Made by a program: the position numbers and the translations under genes | Shown: piece by piece, positions 10,681 through 22,310 of the stretch | How the letters are laid out: every line of letters begins with the position of its first letter | How positions within the stretch are numbered: position 1 is the stretch's first letter | Assembly: GCF_030272615.1 (NCBI RefSeq) | Contig: NC_081409.1 | Location: 648,986,468-649,050,467 of the forward strand | Direction of reading: 5' to 3' | DNA from: Cryptomeria japonica | Lineage: Eukaryota > Streptophyta > Pinopsida > Cupressales > Cupressaceae | Length of the DNA stretch: 64,000 bases | The notes under the pieces: model-generated | Database searches by the model: none | The model's input: only the letters and a program-made list of their open reading frames with translations | What the model was told of the DNA's origin: nothing

Positions 10681-11500
10681 TAAATTGAGCCTAATTTGGC
10701 TAGCTTTTTCAATGAGGATATTACTACTTCTTCCCATCCCTCATATATTCCTATTTATCCTCTTGATAATTCTCACAATGTGGAGGAATCACTAACTAGA
10801 ATACCCATTGATCAATTGGCAAAGATGGACAATCAATTTGAAAATATTCAACAATGGATGAGTCAAGAATATCTGGATAGTGAAGCTCTCCCATTCATTG
10901 AAGGATTAAATAGAATCATTCAAAGTGATAAATATTGTATTGGTATCTTGTGTGGTATTACTCATATTTTTTATTCTAATATCATGCCTATGAAGAGTTG
11001 TGTTGAAAACCAAGGTTATACACAACCTCCTAGTCAAATTAATCATTCTATTCCTTTGACAACTTCCATGACCAGTGTTCCTACCTTCACATCAAACATC
11101 ATGGCTACTTCTACACAAAATGTCATACCTATAAATGTTAGTCATGGGGGAAATACCTCTTCTTTCATTCCTCCTACCATGAGTGTTCCCCTTGTTACCC
11201 AATCACATTCACCACATATAAATGTTAGTCAAGAGGGGAACTCCTTTAATCACAATTCTTTCATTCCTCCCATGAGTCTTCTATGTGCTACTCAATCTTC
11301 TCCATTACCTACTTATCATAGTGTTCCACCCCCTTTATTCTTAATCTCTTCATTCAACAATGCTACTCCTCCCTCTCAATCAAACATGTCTAATTTCAAT
11401 CATTCTATCAAAGCTACAATGAATAGCCTTGCCCAAATAGTATCTTCCTTAAACCACAACAAATAGGTTCTATGAATCAATAAAAGTATAATGTGCCCAC
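10612..11500 (+). pseudogene. TRG-1 gag, N-terminal part
   Basis: Gag forms the particle that packages element RNA. By comparison with TRG-2 (ATG at 50010) the start is degraded near 10600-10690. The frame is then open for 256 codons (10696-11466). It is Ser/Pro/Asn-rich, with FNEDI and IYPLDNS near the start, IDQLAKMDNQFENIQQ in the middle, then a long low-complexity linker with repeated NVSHGGNTSSFIPP-type text (about 11134-11260). After a stop at 11464 the gag text continues to the Copia-B insertion at 11516. Its continuation lies beyond Copia-B at 20402. Confidence 0.8.
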
Positions 11501-11515
11501 ATTTAATTTAGCTAG

Positions 11516-13194
11516 TGTTGGACACAATGGTTCACTAAGAGGGGGGTGAATCAGTGATTTAAACTCTTTTTCTTCAAAAAGGGATACCGGTAAAGTAGAG
11601 AACAAAATAAGTGCTAACCAATAACTTAAACAATACAAGTATAGTATGTGAAAGGACTTGATAAAACATTAACATATCAAATGCACAACAATACATCGCA
11701 CAACACTAGATATATACGAGAAAAACCCAATATGGGAAAAACCTCGGTGAGAATAGCTGCTAGAGATCTTCTACTCCAATCTAGCCTCACAATGAAACTC
11801 TGATTACAATATTTAGGGCACCAACCCAAGGAGCACCAACCCCTGATTTATGATCACCAACTCAAAGGAGCACCAACCCCTCCACTAAGCTACAACTTAG
11901 TGAAAACAATATAAAACTCAGATATACAAATGGAATCACTATTGCAAGTGAAGTTTTGCAACCTTACAAAATTCTCCTCTGCTGGTTTCACCCTTACTAG
12001 TCTGTATTCTCTCCACCCACTTTGCAACTTGACTTTACTGATCACCTTTCTCAATCCTCTCTCACAATGTCTTCCTCCTCTTAACTCACAATCAATCACT
12101 CTTAATCAAACACAGCTTCTGTCGGTTTGTCACCTTTGTGTACAATGCACTCTCCACCGGTTGTTCCTTATACCGGTTTTCTTTGCTTCTCCTTGTAGGT
12201 CAATACTTCGCTCATAAACACTTAAAGTGTTTTTCTTTTTGGCTCTTAGACAACAATTTTACACTTGTCTTCTTATTGAAATAGCAACAATCACAATCTC
12301 AAGTCATCATATTTAAACTTGAGCTTTCTCGCCAAGAATCAATTCAAACTTGGGGTGGTTAGGGTTTCCTTTACCCGACAAGATCAGCATGTGATCCGAT
12401 CTAGCCTATCTTGGATTGATCTCCTGTACTCAAGGAATGCATCTGTACATGTTTTTCATTATCCAATGCATACTTGCTAAAGATAGCAATCTTGTACATG
12501 ATTTTCTACCTTGAAATTTGTCCTCTAATAAAAAGCTTAGTTGTTTACTTCTTGAGATTTTCTTGTAGTCTGATTTATTTGCTTCGATTGAGGCGCCAAC
12601 TACTCACTAATCTTTCTTTGTCATTCTTTCTTCCTCAAGCCACATCAGTCAATTACCATCTAGTGATTTGTGCCAATTTCATTAATGTCGACTAGTTGTT
12701 TCAACAACCATGTCAATGGAGGCTTCACCGACCTCTGCATGTTTGCCACCTTAGCTCCACATGGCATCACAATTGTCAATCACTCAACTCACCGACCCAA
12801 GGTCATTTTTTACTTGATAATTCAACAAACTCATACTAGTACATGCCTTTACTGGTGAGACCTTCTTCTCTTACTAACTAGTAGTGCCCACTACACCAGT
12901 AGCACATCTTCACCTCTGGTGGTTTGTGATTACTTTAACATTTTGCATCTTCATCATAAACATGCAGCCAAACTTCAGACTGACAAACTCCAGAGTAGTT
13001 TATACTCTACCAGTTATCACTCAACATGCTAACACACACATTCATCTCACCTCATACTGGTGAAGTCACTTAGAGTCTCAGTAACTACTTGTCTTCCACC
13101 ATACTTGTAAACTCTTCTTCATGCTGGATGACAATCCTCTATCGGTAGCCTGCCTGCAATACAGGTTGACATCAATGACAACTCAATGCCAACA
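11516..13194 (-). repeat. Copia-B 3' LTR
   Basis: 1679 bases, start TGTTGGACACAATGG in plus-strand reading, matched by 18725-20401. It includes the conserved LTR hairpin-like stretch in reverse (GAAAAACCC...GGGAAAAACC, 11720-11745). Polypurine tract lies next to it at 13195-13208. Confidence 0.92.
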
Positions 13195-13208
13195 ATCTCC
13201 CCCTTTGG
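13195..13208 (-). promoter_or_regulatory. Copia-B polypurine tract
   Basis: Minus-strand CCAAAGGGGGAGAT lies directly before the 3' LTR. It is bracketed by the inverted repeat 13165-13177 / 13209-13221 (11 of 13 bases pair). Confidence 0.9.
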
Positions 13209-13439
13209 CATCAATGTCAACATCTTCTTTTCTGGTTTCTCTCCCCCTTTGACAACAATGGCAAAGGTAACTTTAGTCTGACACCAATAATCTCTCGCTT
13301 TATTACTTTTGGTTAAGACACTCTCCCTCTGTGTCCATGCTTCATGATTCAAAAGTCATAGGATAGTAGAAATGGTTGACTCCTCTTGAATTATGCAAAC
13401 TCTTATGCGTTTAAGTGTTACTAGATGGCTGGACAACTC

Positions 13440-13980
13440 CCATCTTTTATCTCAAGTACTCAAAAGGACCCAATGGAAGTGTCTTGGTAAATATGCCAGG
13501 AATCTACTCACTAGTGGGAACATATTTTACTATTACCTCCTTGTCTGCTACCTTCTCCCTCAAGAAGTGATACTTGATTGCAATGTGTTTTTTTCTTGAG
13601 TGCATTGTTGGATTCTTGGAGATGTTGATTGCACTTGAATTATTACACCGGATTAAAATGGGTTCTGGTATCTCCACCTGTATGTCTTTCACTATCTTCT
13701 TCATCCATAGAACTCGTGAACAACATTTAATAGCTTCTATATACTCTGCCTCCACAGTAGATAATGACACTAAATCTTGTTTCTTGCTATGCCATGATAC
13801 TAACCAATCTCCTAAGTAGAAAGCACCTCCACTTGCACTTTTTCAGTCATCTATACTTCCTGCCCAATCTACATTAGCATAAACCTGCAAAGGGAAGTCT
13901 TTTCTCTTTGAATACCATAGGTCATAGCTGATAGTTACTTGTAGATACCTAAAGATCCTTCTGAATGCATTTAGGTGAGA
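13440..13980 (-). pseudogene. Copia-B RNase H
   Basis: The open piece 13770-13504 shows the family text MSLSTVEAEYIEA (with the catalytic Glu), VLWMKKIVKDI, INISKNPTMHSRKKHI and YHFLREKV. It ends in PTSE where the polyprotein normally continues to the FTK box. The D at the start of the fold is degraded upstream (13800-13980). Closest in sequence to the RNase H of Copia-C and Copia-G. Non-functional. Confidence 0.87.
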
Positions 13981-14998
13981 CTATTTAGGAGCAGCTTGGA
14001 ATATTGCTACCATCCAAACAACTTCTTCAATATCCAGTCTAGATGTTGTTAAATATAATAGACTACTGATCATAGACCTATACAATGTTTTCTCAACTTC
14101 TAGTGATTCATCTAGTTTTCCCAACTTATAGCTGGTAACCATGGGAGTACTGACCGAATTTCTATCCTCCATTTGAAATTTATTCAGCATGTATTTTGCA
14201 TACTTGGTTTGGGAGATGAAAATTCCTTTCTCCTTTTGTGAGATCTACAAACCAAGAAAATAGGACAACTCTCGGGCAACATAGACATCTCAATCTCTAT
14301 TTTCATTTATTCTGCAAATTCTTTGCACATGATGTCCTTATCTCCACCAAAGATAATATCATCCACATATATATCAACTATAAGTATGTGATCTCTATTT
14401 ACCTTGATATACAATTTGTTGTTTGCACTGCCTTTTTGGAATCCTTTCTCCTTCAAGTAATTGTCTAATCGGGAATACCATGCTCTGGGAGCCTGCTTCA
14501 AGCCATACAAGGATTTCTTCAATCAGCATACAAAGCTCTCATCTTCATGCAGCGAGTACCCTTCTGACTATTCCACATACACCTCTTCTTCAAGATTACC
14601 ATTGTGAAAAGCAGATTTTACATCCATCTAATATACCTTATATCCCTTATAGGCTGAGAAGGCTAAAAACATTCTTATTGCGTCTAACCTAGAAATCGAT
14701 GCAAAGGTTTCTTCAAAGTCAATACCTTCAACTTGAGCATACCCTTTGCAAACTAACCTATCTTTATGTCAGACTATCTTACCTTCTTCATTCATCTTGT
14801 TTTGGTAGACCCATTTGGTACCTATGACATTCTTGCCTGCTGGTCTAGGAACAAGTTCCCAAGTTCGCTTTTTCTCATATTGTCTCGGTTCTTCATTCAT
14901 GGCACCTACCCACTTCTCACTTTTGCTAGCATCATCAAAAATTTTGGCCTCTACTTCACTCATGAGATAGAAATTTACCTGCTCACCTTCCTAGGCTA
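13981..14998 (-). pseudogene. Copia-B reverse transcriptase
   Basis: In order on the minus strand: EEPRQYEKKRTWELVPRPAG and [17 protein letters not shown] (14963-14769), the [14 protein letters not shown] region, a degraded MDVKSAF box near 14620, LKKSLYGLKQAPRAWYSRLD (about 14525-14460), the catalytic box [10 protein letters not shown] (about 14370-14340) with both Asp kept, a frameshifted stretch, then MLNKFQMEDRN through TTSRLDIEEVV (14190-13981). Several stops and at least two frameshifts, so inactive, but the catalytic YVDD is intact. Confidence 0.9.
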
Positions 14999-15240
14999 AT
15001 CTCCTTTTGGTTTGCACACCTTCATTCCTATCTCCTATGATATGTTCTTTCGGATGATTCTTCTACACATATCGGTTTAGAATCTTGTCTGGTACATCTT
15101 CTACTAGTCCATTTTCAGATTGTTCTTCATATTCAACATCTGACTCATCAATGTAGGGTGCAAGTGCAGATTGTCCTTTGTGTGTCTTCATCTATTCTCA
15201 CATTTACACTCTCAACCACTCTTCTCAATCTCTTGTTGTA

Positions 15241-16042
15241 TCATTTGTAGGCTTTATTGTTGGTTGAGTATCCCAATAAAAAAATTTCATCACTCCTGGA
15301 ATCAAAACTTCCCAATCCATCAATATCTCTCTTGATGAAGCACTTCCTTCCAAACACTCTCAAGTGTTTGAGTGATGGTTTTCTTTCATTCCATAACTCA
15401 TAAGAGGTCATTCTACTGTTCACTCTTAGCTGTACCCAGTTTAAAGTGTAGACAATAGTATGAACGACTTCCTTCTAGTATATATCTAGTATGTTGGCAT
15501 CATTTAACATTGTCCTAGCCATCTCCTTCACTATCTTATTTTTCCTCTCTACCACCCCATTTTGTTGAGGTGTCCTTGCAACTAAGTATTATCTTCGGAT
15601 TCCATGTCTCTCATAGTAGTCAACAAACTCATTTGAAGAGAATTCTCCACCCTGGTCTGATCTTAAGAATTTATCCAGTATCCACTTTCATTTTCCACCA
15701 TCTTCCTAAAAATATGTAACCTCTCAAATGATTGTGACTTATCATGCAGGAAGGTTACCCAAGTCTTTCTTGAGTAATCATCTATAAGTAGCATTGAATA
15801 CCTTTCATCGGCCAATGCTCTTGTCCTTGTTGGCCCACATAAGTTTGTATGTATCAACTCTAAAGGTATTGAGGTGTTATATTCCTTATTTTAAAACTGA
15901 CCTTTTCTTGCTTACCTCTGACACATTCATCACAAAATGTACTTGCTAGTTTTATGATCTGAGGTATGTTTCGCACACACAAAGTCTTTCTTATCTTAAC
16001 CAGATTATCAAAATTCACATGTCCTAATCTCCAGTTCCACAA
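15241..16042 (-). pseudogene. Copia-B GAG pre-integrase and integrase
   Basis: Pre-integrase text at 16042-15860 contains WRLGHVNF and the pair CDECVRGKQ (relatives start WHKRLGH; here the first zinc-binding His is replaced by Asn in MWNWRLGH). The core follows at 15857: IHTNLCGPTRTR, LIDDYSRKTWVTF, then after a stop DQGGEFSS with the second catalytic Asp and, near 15555, QQNGVVERKN with the catalytic Glu. The C-terminal extension (15423-15241) has YELWNERKPSLKHLRVFG and LGYSTNNKAY. Interrupted by several stops. Confidence 0.88.
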
Positions 16043-16057
16043 CTATCTTTCATCAAC

Positions 16058-16453
16058 CTATTCCATCCTACATTGGGACTCATAGCATTTCTTTAGATTA
16101 TAGACATTTCCCTCTGTTCTCTTTCCTTCTGCTACCACCTGACCGGTACTCTTCTTTATTATCAAACAACTAGTAGAGTCAAATGAGAACTTGTACCCTT
16201 TGTCACACATGTGACTTATGCTCAGTAGGTTATGTTTCAAACCTTCCACATAGTACACATCATGAGCCTTGAGCTTTCCATCAATATTCAATGTACCTCG
16301 GCCTTTGATCTTAATGGAGGAGTTGTCACCAAACCAGACTGAACCACCATTCCAATCATCAAGCTTGATGAAATTTTTCTTATCTCCAATCATGTGATTT
16401 GAGAAACCACTATCAACTACCCATAAGTTCCTCCTTTCAGCATGTAGAGTAGT
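16058..16453 (-). pseudogene. Copia-B aspartic protease
   Basis: Cuts the polyprotein. Active-site motif WVVDSGFSNHM lies at about 16425-16395, with the DSG triad kept. It is followed by FIKLDDWNGGSVWFGD, IKGRGTLNI, YYVEGLKHNLLSI and FDSTSCLIIKKSTGQVV, the standard Copia sequence from protease towards the integrase. One stop (16452-16454) separates it from gag in the same frame. Confidence 0.9.
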
Positions 16454-18656
16454 CTACATAATGAGGCTGGACTTTATCTTGTTTTTCTCCTTCTCTACCC
16501 AAACTGGTTTCTCTTCTTTCTTTTCCTTGTCTGTCACTTTGTGTTCCAGTTTTATTTCCAACTTCTCATCTGGTACAACTCTCTCTTTCTTATCAGTTCC
16601 TAGCTGGCAGTTCCTTGTTATGTGACCAAAATTTTGACACTTATAGCATTTCACATTAGCACCATAAGATGTACTCAATACATTCTTCCTAGAAATTTGC
16701 ATATTACTCCTACATTCATAACTCTTGTGACCAAGCTCATTGTAATTATAACATATGACATTTGTACTTTGTAATGCAGCAAATGAGTTTCTATTCTCAA
16801 AACTAGGGTTGACATTCATTTTCCTACAATTTGCCATTCTATGACCAAAGTTATTGCACCAGTGATGATAACCATGAAAATTTGCAACATACCGGTTAGG
16901 TTGTCTTGAACCTGCAAACGACTGCCTCACCGAAGGTCTTCCTTTCATGCTGCTAACCCTTGTGAATCCTTCATGATCAGTACTTGCATTTCTCCTTGGA
17001 TCTGCATGTCGATGCATTGAGTATGGTCTCTGGTTCATTGATTGAGCATACTAGTTTGTGTAGCGGTTTCTAGCAACATTTGCATATGTCTTCTTGCCAA
17101 TATCCTTGCCCATCGTGAATGTCTTCTTCTCTTCACCTTCATTTGAAGAAGTGAATTCTATTTCCTTATCAGATGTGTCTTCGCTGTTTGAACTTTCACC
17201 TTCTTGAAAACCTAAGCCACTAGTATCTTTGGATTGCTACTGTTTGCTCAACATCTTGTCCAGAGCTTCAGTGTTGCCTTCATATTTGCTTCTCACTTTC
17301 ATTTCTTCTTGACTTCTCTAAGTCCTTCTAGAGTTTCACTATTTCTGCTTCTAGATTCTGAGGTTCCTTTTCCTTTTCACTCAGACCAGTACTAGTGACT
17401 TCACACATCCTCTTGGCCTCTTCCAACTAGAGTTTTAGATCATCAATAGTTTTCTTGGACTCTTCAAGAGATTGTTCCAACAACTCTTGTTCTTCAGTTG
17501 CAACCCTTTTTACCTTCTTCAAATATCTCCTTGTTTTCTTTAGCTCATCTAAGGCACTAATGAGTTTTGTTTCAAGATCTACTTCACTTTCTTTCTCTTC
17601 CTCTTCTCCTTCTTCAGGTACCAGAAGCTCTTAGGCCATGAACATGTTTGCTTTGACTTCATCTCCACTATAATAGTCATCTAAGGCACTTTCCTCATCT
17701 ATGGTATCATTTTCATGTGTGTAAAGACTGCTCTACTTCCAATAGCCTCTTCTATCATGCCGGTAGACATTCGTATTCCTATTCTTACCATTTGATCTGC
17801 TACCACTTGTTTGATCATCTTCATTCTTATCACCATAAGGACATTTAGTAGAAAAATGTCCAATCTTTCCATAATTGACACATTTCAAAGGCAGCTTGCC
17901 TTTGTATTTGCCTGAACCTATCTTGAGTTTTGTGACAAAATTTTCCATGATGTCATCAGAGTCTTCACCGGTTGCATTATGAGAAGATTCTTCTTTTCCT
18001 TTTCTTGATGCCTTGAATGCAATTTCTTTCTTTACAGCATCAGTATTGACAGTCCTCATCTCATAAGTAGTTAGGGAGCCATGTAACTCATCCATTGTGA
18101 AGACTTTTAGATCTTTTTCTTCTTCTATTGCTAAGACCTTTGTATCATACTTAAATGTAAGAGATCTAAGTACTTTCTTCACTACCATCTCATCTTTTAT
18201 TTCTTATCCAAGCCCTCTAGTGGTGTTAGTTGTTTCATCAACCCTTTGGAGATAGTCAGTAATCTTCTCTTCATCTCCCATCTTCAAACCCTCAAGTTCT
18301 ACTCTCAAAGTCTGTAACTTGGCTTCCTTGACTTTAACATCACCTTCAAATATCTTCTGCAACTTATCCCAAGTCTCCTTGGTAGAAGAGCAGTGCATAA
18401 CTTTGACAAACTCATTATCAACCAACCCACTAAGAATGGCATTCTTAGCTTTAGCATTGTTCTCATATTCCCTCTTAGCATATGGATCAATAGGGGGATT
18501 ATTAGGGACTATATACCCATTCACAACCGACATCCATACATCACAAGCTAGAGAGGACAAATAGGTTTCCATTCTTCTACTCCAAAAGGCATAGTTGAGA
18601 CCATCAAACATAGGAGCTTTTGAGGAGGTTGATTCATTTCTTGCCGTTGTGAACAC
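16454..18656 (-). pseudogene. Copia-B gag with coiled coil and four zinc knuckles
   Basis: Capsid/nucleocapsid precursor. It starts at an ATG (18656). The N-terminal UBN2-like part shows FDGLNYAFWSRRMETYL, IVPNNPPIDPYAKREYENN, ETWDKLQKIFEGD and KITDYLQRVD (18656-18204), then a CAA-to-TAA-type stop. The next part (18188-17733) ends in the first knuckle, CVNYGKIGHFSTKC, where the second Cys is Tyr. An acidic, heptad-rich segment follows (about 17640-17340; KLISALDELKKTRRYLKK, EEQELLEQSLEESKKTIDDL). After one frameshift come three more knuckles (17038-16454): a degraded WCNNFGHRMANC, CYNYNELGHKSYEC and the intact CYKCQNFGHITRNC. Knuckle number and the inserted coiled coil are unusual. Confidence 0.85.
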
Positions 18657-18710
18657 TTGACAGGATCAACCCAAGCTAGAGAATGCTTTTGACAAAAATA
18701 GGGTACCTAG

Positions 18711-18724
18711 GATCTGATACCAAT
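18711..18724 (-). promoter_or_regulatory. Copia-B primer binding site
   Basis: Minus-strand ATTGGTATCAGATC begins at the first base after the 5' LTR. It matches the initiator-Met-tRNA site (TGGTATCAGAGC) with one change in the visible part. Confidence 0.92.
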
Positions 18725-20401
18725 TGTTGGACACAATGGTTCACTAAGAGGGGGGTGAATAAGTGATTTAAACTTTTTTTCTTGAAAAAGGGATATTGGT
18801 AAAGTAGAGAACAAACTAAGTGCTAACCGGTAACTTAAACAATGCAAGTAGAGTATGTGAAAGGACCTACTAAAACACAAACATATCAAATGCACAAGAA
18901 TACATCACACACCACTAGATATATACTAGGAAAACCTAATACGGGAAAACCCATGGTGAGAATAGTTGTTGGAGATCTTCTGATACAATTCAACCTAATA
19001 ATGAAACTCTAATTACAATATTTAGGGCACCAACTCAAGGAGCACCAACCCCTGATTTATGAGTGCCAACTCAAAGGAGCACCAACCCCTACACTAAGCT
19101 ACAACTTAGTGAAAACAATATAAAACTCAGATATACAAATGGAAACACTGTTGCAAATGAAGTTTTGCAACCTTACAAATTCTCCTCTATTGGTTTCACC
19201 CTTACCAGTCTGTATTCTCTCCACCCACTCTGCAACTTGACTTTGCTGATCACCTTTCTCAAACCTCTCTCACAATGTCTTCCTCCTCTCAACTCACAAT
19301 CAATCACTCTTAATCAGACACAGCTTCTATCAATTTGTCATCTCTATGTAAATGCACTCTCCACCGATTGTTCCTTATACCGGTTTGCTCTGCTTCTCCT
19401 TGTAGGTCAATACTTTTCTCATAAACACTTCAAGTGTTTTTCTCTTCAGCTCTTAGACAAAAATTCCACATTTGTCTTCTTACTGCAGCAACAACAATCA
19501 TAGTCTCAAGTCATCATATTTAAACTTGAGCTTTCCCGCCAAGAATCAATTCAAACTTGGGGTGGTTAGGGTTTCCTTCACCCAACAAGATCAGCATGAG
19601 ATTCGATCCAGTCTATCTTGGATCAATCACTTGTACTCGAGGAATGCATCTGTACACATTTTTCATTATCTAATACATACTTGCTAAAGATAGCAATCTC
19701 ATACATGATTTTCTACCTTGAAATTTGTCAACTCATAAAAAGATCAAATGTTTCCTTCTCGAGATCTTCTTGCAGTTTGATTTATTTGCTTCGATCGAGG
19801 AGCCAACTACTCCCTGATATTTCTCTATCAATCTTTATTCCTCGAGTCATATCAGTTAGATACCATCCAGTGATTTGTGGTTGTTTTATTAATGTCAACT
19901 AGTTGTTTCAATAACCATGTCGATGGAGGCTTCACCGACCTGTGCATGTTTGCCACCTCAGCTCCACATGGCATCACAATGGTCAATCACTCAACTCACT
20001 GACCCAAGGTCAGTTTATACTTGATCATTCATAAAACTCATACCAGTACACGCCTTTACCGGTGAGACCTTCTTCTCCTACTAACTGGTAGTGCACATTA
20101 CACAGGTAGCACATCTTCACCTCCGGTGGTTTGTGATTACTTTAACATTCCACCTCTTCATCATAAACGAGAAGCCAAACTCCAAACCAACAAACTCCAG
20201 ACCGGTTTATGCTCTACCGATTATCACTCAACATGCTAACACACACATGCATCTCACCTCATATCGGTGAAGTCATTGATAGTCTCAGTAACTACTTGTC
20301 TTCCACCATATCGGTAAACTCTTCTTCATACCGGATGACATACCTCTATCAATAGCCTACCTGCAATATTGGTTGATATTAATGATAACTCAATGCCAAC
20401 A
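18725..20401 (-). repeat. Copia-B 5' LTR
   Basis: 1677 bases, pairs with 11516-13194 over its whole length with scattered substitutions. It ends CCAACA on the plus strand at 20401, after which TRG-1 gag resumes. Confidence 0.92.
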
Positions 20402-20896
20402 TCCATCTCATTATCTCATGACATTGTTAGATCCATCTTGCCTAAACATGTAGAAGTCCCTAAATTGGGACTTTATGATGGAAAAGGTGATCCCTTAACT
20501 CATGTTAAAACATTCTAAACTTTGTGTAGTGACTTTTCACATGATCAAAGGTTGCTAGCAAAATTGTTTACTATAACATTAAGGGATAGAGATTTGCAAT
20601 GGTATTGTTCTTTGCCTCCTTATTCTATTGCTTCTTTTCAAAAACTGGCTAATGCTTTCATTCAACAATTTCACAATAACATTGGTCCTAAAGCTACTTT
20701 GACTAATTTAACACATTATAAACAAGGTGTTAAAGAAAAAGTGATTGATTTCATTGGTAGATATAAGCATTTGTATTATTATATTTCTTTTCTTTTGCGT
20801 GATCAAGACATTCAAAAGATTTTCATTGCTAATTTACAAAAAGACATTAGGGATAAATTTCTTTTAACTGATTTTACTTCCTATTCGTAGTTGTGT
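20402..20896 (+). pseudogene. TRG-1 gag, core domain
   Basis: Continuation of TRG-1 gag after Copia-B. It shows the retrotransposon gag core of Gypsy elements: LYDGKGDPLTHVKTF (about 20470), LAKLFTITLRDRDLQWY (about 20550-20600), the FIQQFHNNIGP block, KVIDFIGRYKHLY and IFIANLQKDIRDKFLL. TRG-2 51786-52500 has the same text. One stop follows KTF (about 20518). It is cut at 20896 by the TIR element; the reading continues at 21890. Confidence 0.85.
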
Positions 20897-21889
20897 GGGT
20901 GAACTCACAATATTGGTTCCCACTTTTTGACCAACTTTAACACTTATATGAATATTTAGAAAAAAACCTTCACTTTCTGACACCTATAACTTTTAAACCG
21001 TTAAGAATTTGAAGATGATATAAACTAGTGATTTTTAACATCTTGTTTGTATATTCTAAATATATTTTTTTCAAAATTGTTTGAATAAAATTTTATTGTT
21101 TTTTCCATCTCCCTCAAAAAGTAATTTTTTACAACAAACAACATTTTTTAAGAGTGATGTGTATCCCGAAACGCATAATTTTTTTTCTATAAATGATAGA
21201 AACTTAATTCTTTTGAATTTTGGTTTTTAACATCAATACCCAGGGCATGCAGTTGGTTTGATAGTGATATGTTGAATATTTTTCATTTTATTAAGTTTTG
21301 AAGTTTGACTAATTATAATTTAGATATAGGTGTACATTTGAGCACATAACTTGTTCTATATATATCAAAATTCAACTTTCTTTTTTTTGTTAGAAAGAAA
21401 ACATCAATACCTAGTGCATAGATATTTTTCAGAATTTTTTTGAATTAGTTTACTATTTTTCCCAATGCATTGAACAAAGAAGTTCATGTTTGGTGAAAAA
21501 CCTACAGTCATAAGAAATAAAATAAAAATATATTAATGAAATTAAATATATTAAAAGCTATACTATTTGGAAAGCTTATAATAACGACTAAATACTTTAA
21601 AAAAAAAAATTTTAAATGAATTAATTTGACCCCCCAAAAGCTAATGTAAAATTGGTATTTTATCAGCATTTGATAGATGCAAAGGAGACTCCATTGCATG
21701 TATGATTTAGAAGTAGAGAGGTTCTATCCAAGAAATTTTGATCTAAGAGCCTTTGATTTAACTCTCTTCAATTAATTACTTAAAATGAGACCTCTTAAAG
21801 CTTAAATCATTATATTTTCTAAAAAATGTATGATTTCAGCAAAAATCAGGACGTACCAAAAAGTGGGAACTAGCTTTGTGAGTTCACCC
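20897..21889. mobile_element. 993-bp TIR element without coding capacity
   Basis: Inverted ends of 33 bases match at 29 positions. Each starts GGGTGAACTCACAA and ends TTCCCACTTTTTG (20897-20929 and 21857-21889 reversed). They are flanked by GTGT on both sides (20893-20896, 21890-21893). TRG-2 lacks the insert at the matching point (about 52507), which confirms an insertion. The interior is AT-rich and has no ORF longer than about 60 codons, so it is a non-autonomous DNA transposon of MITE type. The superfamily is not assignable. Confidence 0.85.
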
Positions 21890-22310
21890 GTGTGCAATAC
21901 TTCACAATTATCAATTGGCTTTGAGTCAATTGGAATAATCATCTCCTTCCATGGCTCTGAGTGATAAGGGTGATAGTGCTCAACAACCATTTGTGAAGTT
22001 CAAACCAAACAAATGATTCATCAAATTCAATAACAACAACAATCAAACAATCAATTTGTAGGTGCTATAGGTGTGCTTCCTTTGTCTAAATTATTTAAAA
22101 GAGAAAAAGAGTTTACTCGAAATAAATCTTTGCATAGAATTATGTCTCAATTAATACAAAAGAATATCTTACAACTTCCCCAAATCAAACCAATTGATCC
22201 ATCTAAAACAACTTCCCCTTACTTTGATGCTAAATCTTTTTTTGAATATCATCGTCAGCTTGGTCATGATACTGAAAAATGTTTTTCATTGAGAAGTAAG
22301 ATTCAATAAT
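21890..22310 (+). pseudogene. TRG-1 gag C-terminus with zinc-finger-like motif
   Basis: After the TIR element the gag text resumes with a broken stretch, then the open piece 22073-22309: LSKLFKREKEF, IKPIDPSKTTSPYFDAKSFF, then YHRQLGHDTEKCFSLRSKIQ. The motif C-x2-H-x4-H-x4-C is the usual nucleocapsid motif here. Its first Cys is Phe in this copy but is kept in TRG-2 (FCQYHRQ). Confidence 0.8.

Larger units (their letters stand above)
11516..20401 (-). mobile_element. Copia-B, full-length Ty1/Copia element in TRG-1 gag
   Basis: Complete 8886-base structure read on the minus strand: 5' LTR (18725-20401), primer site, gag, protease, integrase, RT, RNase H, polypurine tract, 3' LTR (11516-13194). 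The LTRs are 1677 and 1679 bases, start TGTTGG and end CAACA on their own strand. It interrupts the TRG-1 gag, which resumes at 20402. I could not find a clean 5-base target duplication (GCTAG on the left, TCCAT on the right). All coding parts carry stops. Confidence 0.92.

Noticed and set aside
18319-18564. Plus-strand frame over Copia-B gag
   Set aside because: Lies wholly opposite the recognisable gag text and has no motif of its own.
11511-20406. A 5-base target duplication for Copia-B
   Set aside because: Left flank GCTAG and right flank TCCAT do not match, so no duplication is claimed.
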